Below are positions 1 to 6,490 of a DNA stretch of 64,000 nt, piece by piece (within the stretch, counting starts at the first letter, position 1; the number at the start of each line of letters is the position of its first letter). Source of the stretch: Streptomyces caatingaensis (GTDB taxonomy: Bacteria; Actinomycetota; Actinomycetes; Streptomycetales; Streptomycetaceae); contig NZ_LFXA01000014.1 of the NCBI RefSeq assembly GCF_001187435.1, positions 186,001-250,000 of the forward strand, written 5' to 3'. The notes under the pieces are model-generated. The model ran no database searches and was not told the origin of the DNA. It worked only from the letters and a program-made list of their open reading frames with translations. The translations under genes and the position numbers were made by a program.

Positions 1-254
1 GTGAGCAGGAGGTTCTGGGTGCTGACGGCCTCCCGCAGCCCCACGAAGTGCACATGGCAGTCCCACAGTCCCGGCATCACCACCGGGACGCGGACCGTCC
101 GGTGCCCGGGGACGGGGGCCGGAGCCTGCGAGCGGGGCCCGGCGTAGGCGATGCGGTCGCCGGACAGCTCCACCACGCCGTCGTCCACGGGCTCCCCCCG
201 CCCGGGTATCAGCAGGCCCGCCTCGACGCGGACGCCCTCCGCGGCCCCGGTCAC
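1..254 (-). CDS. Amidohydrolase family protein, N-terminal part only
   Basis: The frame starts at a GTG overlapping the stop of the upstream methyltransferase gene (shared GTGA) and stays open to the window edge. The roughly 84 visible residues look like the start of a metal-dependent amidohydrolase of the imidazolonepropionase/prolidase-like type: a short beta-sandwich segment, then PGLWDCHVHF, where the HxH pair are metal ligands in this superfamily. The rest of the barrel lies outside the window, so the substrate cannot be named. The overlap implies translational coupling to the O-methyltransferase and membership in the same leftward operon. Confidence 0.8.
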   Translation of the reverse strand, partial: MTGAAEGVRVEAGLLIPGRGEPVDDGVVELSGDRIAYAGPRSQAPAPVPGHRTVRVPVVMPGLWDCHVHFVGLREAVSTQNLLL

Positions 255-1348
255 CGGCCGCTCCCGTCGGCCGCCGCCCTGGCCAGGACGGTGTGGACCG
301 GCATGCCCGGCAGGCTGTGCAGGCTCTCGAACGCGAGGCCGCTCGCGGTCAGCGTCGCCCTCAACTCCTCCAGGGAATAGGTGTGTCCGCCCTTGGAGAT
401 GGCGAGCATCTGCGCCGAGAACACCCGCGAGGCCGGATCGGCCAGCGGGTCGCGGGAGACCACCAGGAAGTCGTTGACCAGCAGCCGGCCGCCCGGCCGC
501 AGGGTGGCCGCCAGCCGGGACAGCAGCCGCACCGAGGTGGGCACGTCGAAGAAGTGCAGGACGTGGCTGACGAGGACGAGGTCGTACGGGCCGCCGGGCG
601 CCACCTCGAACATGTCGCCCGGCAGGTACGCCACCCGGTCCGCGACCCCGAACTCCTCGGCCGTGCGCCGGGTGACCTCCAGGACGTTGGGCCAGTCCAG
701 CGCGTGCACCCGGGCCCGGGGGAAGCGCCGGGCGAGCGTCAGCGACTGGATGCCGTTGCCGCAGGCGACGTCGAGGACGTCCAGCGTGGGGCGCGGCCCG
801 GCCCACTCCTCCAGCAGGGCGCACACGTGCCGGGAGGTGGCGCGGCTGGTCGCCGTGATGCCCTCGGCGAACTCCCGCCAGTAGGGGTGGCCGGGTTTCT
901 CCGCGTCGTCCTCCAGGAGGGTGCGGCCGTGGCGTACGGCGCCGGCCAGGTCCTTGACGGAGTCCAGCACGTAGTCGCAGGTGTAGACCTTGGCGAGGCC
1001 GCCGATGTAGCGGGAGGCGCCGGTGACGAGGAAGCGGCGGCTGGTGTCGGTGAGCGCGTACCGCGTCCTGCCGCCGGGCTCGTCCGGGACGCGGGCCTCC
1101 AGGAGGGCGAGCGCGGCCAGGGCCTCCAGCAGGACCTCGGTCGCGCGGGCGTCGGAGCCGATCGCCGCGGCCGCCGCGGCGGCGGTCAGCGGGGCGTCGG
1201 CGAGGGCGTCGAAGACGCGCAGCTCGATGCCCGCCCGCAGGATCCCGGCCCGTTCGACACCGGTCAGCAGGTTCATGATCTCTTCGGCCGTGGCGGGCCC
1301 GGGCGGAGCCGGCGGTGTGGGGCCGGTGGCCTGTGCGTGTGCGGGCAT
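251..1348 (-). CDS. SAM-dependent O-methyltransferase (methyltransferase_2 type)
   Basis: The protein has 365 residues. An N-terminal winged-helix dimerisation region (about 22-105) precedes a Rossmann methyltransferase domain (about 150-345). Motif I is VLDVACGNG near 191-199, an acidic residue for the ribose follows in HALDWPN near 218, and GDMF lies near 244. SHVLHFF sits where plant-type small-molecule O-methyltransferases carry their catalytic His. The family methylates phenolic or similar hydroxyls in secondary metabolism; the substrate here is unknown. It lies between an AMP-ligase gene and an amidohydrolase gene on the same strand, so the three probably act on one small molecule. Confidence 0.88.
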   Translation of the reverse strand: MPAHAQATGPTPPAPPGPATAEEIMNLLTGVERAGILRAGIELRVFDALADAPLTAAAAAAAIGSDARATEVLLEALAALALLEARVPDEPGGRTRYALTDTSRRFLVTGASRYIGGLAKVYTCDYVLDSVKDLAGAVRHGRTLLEDDAEKPGHPYWREFAEGITATSRATSRHVCALLEEWAGPRPTLDVLDVACGNGIQSLTLARRFPRARVHALDWPNVLEVTRRTAEEFGVADRVAYLPGDMFEVAPGGPYDLVLVSHVLHFFDVPTSVRLLSRLAATLRPGGRLLVNDFLVVSRDPLADPASRVFSAQMLAISKGGHTYSLEELRATLTASGLAFESLHSLPGMPVHTVLARAAADGSGR

Positions 1349-1426
1349 GCGAGCACCTCTCCCATGACATGCGGTCGGGCGGACGGTGGACGGCGCGGGG
1401 ACGGGGGGGCACCGGAGCGGCGCCCG

Positions 1427-3052
1427 TCAGGGCAGCACCAGGGAGCGCAGGGCCCGCTTGTCGACCTTGCCGGCCGGGGTGAGCGGGAACTCGGGCAGCA
1501 CGGCCAGGCGTTCGGGGAGCTTGCCGCTGTCCAGCCCGGCCCGGTCGCGCAGGTGCCGGCACAGCCCCGCCAGGTCCAGCCCCCCGGCGGCGTCGCGCAG
1601 CACGACGCAGGCGAGCACGCGTTCGCCCAGGCGCTCGTCCGGGGCGCCGAGGACGGCGGCCGAGCGGACGTCCGGGTGCTGGTGGAGGGCCTCCTCCAGC
1701 TCGGCGACGCTGATCTTGTAGCCGCCGCGGTTGATGACGTCCTTCTTGCGGCCGGTGATGTGCAGCCGGCCGTCGGCGTCGAGGAAGCCGAGGTCGCCGG
1801 TGCGCACCCAGCCGTCCGCCGTGCGGTAACGGCCGTCCAGCTCGGGGGCGCCGAGGTAGCACAGCGGCGACATCGGCCCCCGCGCGTGGATCTCGCCCGG
1901 GGCGCCGGCGGGCAGGGCCTCGTCCGCCTCGTCCGCGACGCGCACCTCCACCACGCGGGGGTCGGGCCGCCCGGCCGTGTCCGTCTTGGTGGCGAAGTCG
2001 TCGTCGAGCGCGGTGTGGCAGCAGATGCCGTCGGCCGAGCCGTAGGAGTGGACGAAGACCACCCCGAAGGTCTCCTCGCACCGGCGGATCGTTTCCGCGT
2101 GGACGTGGGCGCCGCCGCAGACGATCGCGCGCACCGGGGCGAAGGTCTCCCGGTCGGCGCCGTCGGCGGTCAGCAGGCGCTCCAGGATGGCGGGGGAGAG
2201 GAAGACGTGGCTGGGCCGGTGCGCCCGGACCGCCGCCACCGTGGCCGCGGGGTCGAAGCGGTCGACGGTCACCAGCGTCGCGCCCATGGCGGCCAGGGTG
2301 CAGGGGGTGCCGAACGAGCCGAACGGCGAGGACAGCGGGACGCAGAACAGGAAGCGCGGCGGATTCCCCGCGCCGTCGTCCCCCAGCTCCGTCAGATACG
2401 GCGTCTGGCCGCCGACGAGCGCGTCGTGCGAGTAGAGCACGAGCTTGGGCTCCGCCTCCGACCCCGACGACGCCATGATGCGCGCCGGCCCGCCGGGATC
2501 GACCTCCGGCAGCTCCCCGGGCGGGGCGCCGCCCGTCAGGGCCTCGTCGAGGGGAAGGGTGCCCGGGGGCGCCCCGTCGTGCACGAACACCGCCTCCAGG
2601 GCGGGCAGTTCGGGCCGTAACTCGTCCACCAGCGCCGCGTAGTCCGTCCCGCCGACGCGGCGGGTGACGATCGCCGCGCGGGCGCCCGAGCGGCGCAGCA
2701 GGGAGAGCGTCTCGCGCCGCTTGCGGCCCACGGGATACGGCAGGACGACCGCGCCGAGGGCGGCGACGGCGAGGTCGGCGGCGCAGGCGCGCCAGCCGTT
2801 GGGCAGGTTGACCGCGACCACGTCCCCCTGGCGGACGCCGGCCTTCCGCAGGGTTCCGGCCAGATTCAGGGAACGGGTCAACAGCGTCGCGTAGGTGGTG
2901 TTACCGTCCTCGTCGGCGACGGCCGTGCGGTCCGGGGCGCGCCGTGCCTGTTCGGTGAAGGCGGTGAAGACGTCCTTGCCCGGATACAGCCCGAGAGCGG
3001 TCCAGCGGTCCCTCAGCGCCCGTGGTGTCAGATCGTGGTGACGCCGGCTCAC
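1427..3052 (-). CDS. AMP-dependent acyl/aryl-acid ligase (ANL superfamily)
   Basis: The protein has 541 residues and the full adenylating-enzyme plan: a large N-terminal domain with SYGSADG (A5), VRTGDLGFLDADG (A7) and GRKKDVINRGGYKIS (A8), then a small C-terminal domain ending in the catalytic-lysine motif PLTPAGKVDKRA. The phosphate loop reads MASSGSEAEPKLVLYS instead of the usual TSGTTGxPKG. No carrier domain is fused, so the acyl-AMP is passed to CoA or a separate partner. It is the first gene of the leftward operon with the methyltransferase and amidohydrolase. A GntR-type motif lies 165 bp upstream. The substrate is not readable from sequence. Confidence 0.88.
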   Translation of the reverse strand: MSRRHHDLTPRALRDRWTALGLYPGKDVFTAFTEQARRAPDRTAVADEDGNTTYATLLTRSLNLAGTLRKAGVRQGDVVAVNLPNGWRACAADLAVAALGAVVLPYPVGRKRRETLSLLRRSGARAAIVTRRVGGTDYAALVDELRPELPALEAVFVHDGAPPGTLPLDEALTGGAPPGELPEVDPGGPARIMASSGSEAEPKLVLYSHDALVGGQTPYLTELGDDGAGNPPRFLFCVPLSSPFGSFGTPCTLAAMGATLVTVDRFDPAATVAAVRAHRPSHVFLSPAILERLLTADGADRETFAPVRAIVCGGAHVHAETIRRCEETFGVVFVHSYGSADGICCHTALDDDFATKTDTAGRPDPRVVEVRVADEADEALPAGAPGEIHARGPMSPLCYLGAPELDGRYRTADGWVRTGDLGFLDADGRLHITGRKKDVINRGGYKISVAELEEALHQHPDVRSAAVLGAPDERLGERVLACVVLRDAAGGLDLAGLCRHLRDRAGLDSGKLPERLAVLPEFPLTPAGKVDKRALRSLVLP

Positions 3053-3216
3053 AGCAGAAAACCTCCGCGTGGCGATCCCCCGGTCAGGGGGCGGATCGGT
3101 CGGCCGCGGAAGGGGAAAACGTCGCGTCGGGACGCTCCCACCCCCCGTGATGCACGCAACCCGCCACGCGTCCGGGACGGGCGCGTGAGCAGGCAGTCAA
3201 ATAGGAGCCCAGACAA

Positions 3217-3234
3217 CCAATGATTGAATGTCTC
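3217..3234. promoter_or_regulatory. Candidate GntR operator before the ligase operon
   Basis: CCAATGATTGAATGTCTC matches 16 of 18 bases of the motif just upstream of the GntR gene (5277-5294). Its core CAATGATTG is palindromic. It lies in a locally AT-richer stretch upstream of the AMP-ligase start at 3052. Two near-identical copies, one before the regulator and one before the neighbouring operon, are what an autoregulated local repressor would show. Binding is inferred. Confidence 0.6.
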
Positions 3235-3302
3235 CGAGCCTACCTCCCGGCTTTGGTCATGGGCAAGTAATGACCTTGAACCGACCGGAAGTTGACGGAT
3301 CA

Positions 3303-3346
3303 CCGGGCCCGTCCGCGGGGGGAGGCGGACGGGCCCGGCGGTTTTT
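3303..3346. terminator. Strong hairpin with T-run downstream of the MFS gene
   Basis: A perfect 14-bp stem (3303-3316 with 3325-3338) has an 8-nt loop. The TTTTT that completes an intrinsic terminator is at 3342-3346, on the plus-strand side. The annotated gene that would use it, the MFS transporter, comes from the minus side, where no T-run follows. It may act as a stem-only terminator for the transporter or stop an unseen rightward transcript. Confidence 0.7.
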
Positions 3347-3358
3347 CCCGGCGCCCCG

Positions 3359-4576
3359 CTACGACACGGAACGGTCACTGCCGGCGGGCAGGCTCACCAC
3401 CACGTTCACCGCCATCAGCGTCATCAGCGCGGCCAGCGGCAGCGTCCACGAACCGCTCGCCGAGCGCAGGGCGGAGGCGAGCGGGGGCCCGGCCGCCGCG
3501 ATGACGTAGCCCACCGTCTGTGACATGCCCGACAGTTGGGCCGCCGTCCGGGCGTCCGGCGTCCGCCGGACGTAGAGCACGCCGGGGATGCCCTGCCCGG
3601 CGCCGAGACCCAGGCCCAGGACCACCGCCCACACCGGGGCGCTGGCCGCCGGCGCGAACAGCACGCCGGCCAGGCCCGCGAAGCACAGGGCGGCCGTGGT
3701 CACCACGTGCCGCCGCTGGTCGGCGCCGCGCCCGGCCAGGCTGGGGCCGAAGAAGCCGCCCACGGCCACGAACACCGCGCAGACCGAGAGGTAGAAACCG
3801 GCCGTCGTACGGTCGACTCCCTTGTCCACGTAAATCGTCGGCAGCCAGGAGAACACCGCGTAGAACAACAGCGACTGGAAACCGAAGAACGCCGTGACGC
3901 TCCACGCCGTCCCGCTGCGCAGCAGCCCCGCCCACTTCAGCGCGCCGCCGCCGGACGCGCGGTCGTGGGGCACGCGCACCTGGGTGGCGAGGAACGCCAG
4001 GGCCAGGACCGCCGGGACGACGGTGCAGCCCAGCGCGATGGCCGAACTGTCGCCGGACGCGCGGTAGACGGGCTCGGAGAGCGCCGCGATCGCCGCGGCG
4101 CCGCCGCCCATCATCATCGCGTACACGCCCATCATCACGCCGATGCGCTGCGGGGGGAACCGCTTGCGCACCAGCACCGGGGTGATCACGTTCAGGACCG
4201 CGATGGCGATGCCCGCCACCACCGTCCCCGCGTACAGGCCCACCGTGCCCGCCGACCGCAGCAGGATGCCGCCGACGAGGAGGGCCATCGCCCCGAACAC
4301 CGCGCGCTCCTCGCCGAACCGGCCCCTGACCACGGTGCCCAGCGGGGCGAACAGGCCCATGCACAGCGGGGGGAGGGTCGTCAGGACGGTGGCCGCGGTG
4401 TGGCCGAGCCCGAGGCTGGGGATGAGCGGGCCGACCCCGCCGAAGACCACCCGCAGGTTCAGGCTGAGCAGGACGAAGGCCGTCACCAGCAGGGCGCCGG
4501 TCCCCGCCCGGCTCCGCTCCGGCGCGGCGGCGGCCTGCCCGGTGACGACGCCCGGTGGTGGGCTGATGTGGCTCAT
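3359..4576 (-). CDS. MFS transporter, CynX/NimT family
   Basis: The protein has 405 residues and about 12 hydrophobic segments. The N-terminal signature LLSLNLRVVFGGVGPLIPSL is typical of the CynX/NimT branch of the major facilitator superfamily, which contains cyanate and 2-nitroimidazole transporters. I chose the ATG at 4576 because AGGAG lies just upstream and it overlaps the GntR stop as ATGA; the frame is open further upstream, but that part is a GC-rich shadow of the regulator gene. Tight coupling to the GntR gene indicates joint expression. It could export the product or import the substrate of the adjacent ligase/methyltransferase operon. Confidence 0.88.
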   Translation of the reverse strand: MSHISPPPGVVTGQAAAAPERSRAGTGALLVTAFVLLSLNLRVVFGGVGPLIPSLGLGHTAATVLTTLPPLCMGLFAPLGTVVRGRFGEERAVFGAMALLVGGILLRSAGTVGLYAGTVVAGIAIAVLNVITPVLVRKRFPPQRIGVMMGVYAMMMGGGAAAIAALSEPVYRASGDSSAIALGCTVVPAVLALAFLATQVRVPHDRASGGGALKWAGLLRSGTAWSVTAFFGFQSLLFYAVFSWLPTIYVDKGVDRTTAGFYLSVCAVFVAVGGFFGPSLAGRGADQRRHVVTTAALCFAGLAGVLFAPAASAPVWAVVLGLGLGAGQGIPGVLYVRRTPDARTAAQLSGMSQTVGYVIAAAGPPLASALRSASGSWTLPLAALMTLMAVNVVVSLPAGSDRSVS

Positions 4577-5262
4577 GGAGTACTCCTCAGGCGCTCGCGC
4601 ACCCGGTCGATGACGATGTTGATGTGATGGGCCGCCTCGGTGGCGGCCCGTGCCGGGTCGCCCTGCGCGATCGCCTCGACCAGCAGCGCGTGCGCCTCGT
4701 GGTCGAAGTCCGGCAGCTCCAGATCGTCGGTGGAGCGGCGGATCCCGGCCTCCGTGGCCGAGGAGAGGGCGCTGTAGAGCTCGATCAGCACGGGATTGCG
4801 GGAGAGTTCGACCACGGTGTGGTGGAACTCCATGGCCCCGGCCACCACTTGCTCGGTGCCGTCGCCCTCGGCCGGCACGGAACTGCGCGCCAGCGCGCGG
4901 AGCCGCGGCACGTCCTCCGGCAGGCGCCGCTCGGCCGCCTGGCGGGCGGCCTCGACCTCCAGGCCCCGCCGGACCACCAACAGGTCCAGCAGGTCGGCCA
5001 GTCCGAGCCGGCGCATGAGCACTCCCTGGGTCTCGTCCCGGGCCCGCACATAGGTGCCGTCGCCGTGGCGGACCTCCAGCACGCCCGCGTGGGCGAGCGC
5101 CCGGACCGCCTCGCGCATGGTGTTGCGCGCCACGCCCAGGGCCTCGATCAGCTCGTTCTCCGCGGGAATCCGCCCGCCGACCGGCCACTCGCCGGACTTG
5201 ATGCCTTCACGGATCTGGTCGATGGCCTGGTCGACGAGGGAGGTCCGTGTCACTTCGCGCAT
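4573..5262 (-). CDS. GntR family regulator, FadR/FCD subfamily
   Basis: An N-terminal winged helix (GGRIPAENELIEALGVARNT segment) is followed by an all-helical FCD ligand domain with EFHHTVVELSRN, the region that carries metal/ligand-binding His in this subfamily. I chose the ATG at 5262 because GGAG stands 6-9 nt upstream; an in-frame ATG at 5280 has no ribosome site and would put the operator inside the coding region. It is co-transcribed with the CynX-type transporter. The motif at 5277-5294, repeated before the ligase operon, suggests repression of both units, relieved by a small carboxylate-like effector. The effector is inferred from the family. Confidence 0.88.
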   Translation of the reverse strand: MREVTRTSLVDQAIDQIREGIKSGEWPVGGRIPAENELIEALGVARNTMREAVRALAHAGVLEVRHGDGTYVRARDETQGVLMRRLGLADLLDLLVVRRGLEVEAARQAAERRLPEDVPRLRALARSSVPAEGDGTEQVVAGAMEFHHTVVELSRNPVLIELYSALSSATEAGIRRSTDDLELPDFDHEAHALLVEAIAQGDPARAATEAAHHINIVIDRVRERLRSTP

Positions 5263-5276
5263 ATCCACTCCAGCAT

Positions 5277-5294
5277 CCATTGATTGGATGTCTC
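5277..5294. promoter_or_regulatory. Candidate GntR operator before gntR-MFS operon
   Basis: CCATTGATTGGATGTCTC matches 16 of 18 bases of the site at 3217-3234. The enclosing ATCCATTGATTGGAT has perfect 5-nt arms (ATCCA/TGGAT). It lies 15-32 nt upstream of the preferred start of the regulator gene, suitable for autoregulation. Confidence 0.6.
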
Positions 5295-5400
5295 AGGGTA
5301 GTTGGCCGGGGCCACCCGTGTTCCGGCCTTTCCACGATGCCCGCTCAAGTCGGCTTGAGGTCAACTTCCCCCGTGCGAAGGGCTCCTGCCCGGGCCTACT

Positions 5401-6174
5401 GTGAGCCGCATGACTTCCGCCACGTCCGACTTCGACCGCCACTGCGACCACATCGTCCGCCAGACCGACCTGTTGATCTCCCACGTCACCGGCGCCGCGA
5501 CCAGCACCCCCGTCCCCACCTGCCCCGGCTGGAACCTGGGCAACCTGCTGCGGCACCTGGCCGGAACCCATACCTGGTCCGCCCGCGTCGTCACCGCACG
5601 GTCCTCCGAGCCCGTCCCCCACGACGAGGTCGACGACGTCGCCGGCCCCGACGACGAGGATCCGGCCGCCCTCGCCTCCCGCTGCGCCGCCGCCGCGCGG
5701 CGCCTCGCCGCGGCGCTGCGGTCCACCGGTCCGGACGTGCCGCTGTGGACCGCCGGGCCCGGCGGCACGGCCGCGTTCTGGGCCCGGCGCATGGCCCACG
5801 AGACCGCCGTCCACCGGGCGGACGCCGCGTTCGCGGCCGGGGCGCCCTACGCGCTCGACCGCTGGGCGGCGGTCGACGCGCTCGACGAGTGGATCGGCTT
5901 CTCGGTGTCGCCGGAGGCGCCCTCCCTCCGAGGGCCGGGCCGCACGCTCCACTTCTCGGTGGGGGACGGCGCCGAGTGGTTCGTCGATCTGAGCGCCGAC
6001 CCGCCCGCGTGGCGCCGCGGTGGCGGCTCCGCCGCCGTCGACGTGCGCGGCTCCGCCACGGATCTGCTGCTGTCGATGTACGGGCGGCCGGTGGGGGAGG
6101 GGGCCGTGGAGGTGCGCGGGGACGGGGAGTTGTTCCGGCGGTGGCGGGAGGCGGCGGCGTTCTGGCTGGAGTAG
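5401..6174 (+). CDS. Maleylpyruvate isomerase N-terminal domain (mycothiol-dependent type) protein
   Basis: The 257-residue protein belongs to the DinB-like four-helix family that includes mycothiol-dependent maleylpyruvate isomerase. CPGWNLGNLLRHLAGTH and HETAVHRADA carry the His/Glu/His pattern used for metal binding in that family. The C-terminal half is a small alpha/beta domain typical of actinobacterial homologues. Start GTG 5401 gives the longest frame; ATG 5410 is an equal alternative and neither has a clear ribosome site, so a leaderless mRNA is possible. It is divergent from gntR and convergent with alaS. The reaction is probably mycothiol-linked but not specified. Confidence 0.82.
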   Translation: MSRMTSATSDFDRHCDHIVRQTDLLISHVTGAATSTPVPTCPGWNLGNLLRHLAGTHTWSARVVTARSSEPVPHDEVDDVAGPDDEDPAALASRCAAAARRLAAALRSTGPDVPLWTAGPGGTAAFWARRMAHETAVHRADAAFAAGAPYALDRWAAVDALDEWIGFSVSPEAPSLRGPGRTLHFSVGDGAEWFVDLSADPPAWRRGGGSAAVDVRGSATDLLLSMYGRPVGEGAVEVRGDGELFRRWREAAAFWLE

Positions 6175-6221
6175 GGCGGGGCTGCGTGCGCGTGCCCCGC
6201 GTGCGCGTGCCCCGGGAGGGG

Positions 6222-6484
6222 GGTCTCCCCGCCCCGCCCTTTCTCCGTTCCTCGCGCGCTGCCGCGCGGGGGCAATGCGGCTTCGCCGCATTTGTCCTCA
6301 AGCTTCCCCAGAGGCGGGTACCCCCAGGACGGGCTGAAAATCAGCCCGTCCGGCGTTCGAGGACGAGCGGCGAAGCCGCGATCCGGGGGTCCAGGGGGCG
6401 AAGCCCCCGGTGGGGTGCAGGGGCGAAGCCCCGCCCCACCGCGCGGCAGCGCGCGAGAAACGGCTGAAGGGCGGGGCGGGGAGA
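6222..6484. repeat. Long imperfect inverted repeat between convergent genes
   Basis: The outer arms (about 6222-6272 and 6435-6484) are near reverse complements. Inside them are several shorter hairpins, the clearest being 6327-6337 with 6341-6351, an 11-bp perfect stem with an AAA loop. The block fills the gap between a rightward gene ending at 6174 and alaS ending at 6491, so it can terminate transcription from both sides. From general knowledge, palindromic blocks resembling the inner hairpin recur in Streptomyces intergenic regions. I see no coding sequence in it. Confidence 0.8.
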
Positions 6485-6490
6485 GAACCC

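Noticed and set aside
293..2620. 775-codon open frame on the plus strand
   Set aside because: Antisense shadow of the methyltransferase and ligase genes; Arg/Gly/Ala-rich with no domain.
4577..5188. N-terminal extension of the MFS gene
   Set aside because: The extra 204 residues are Arg/Pro/Gly-rich and antiparallel to nothing useful; they overlap gntR out of frame, and a good start with AGGAG exists at 4576.
6327..6351. Short palindrome as a CRISPR repeat or attachment site
   Set aside because: No regularly spaced copies or cas genes and no integrase; it is a single hairpin inside a larger inverted repeat.
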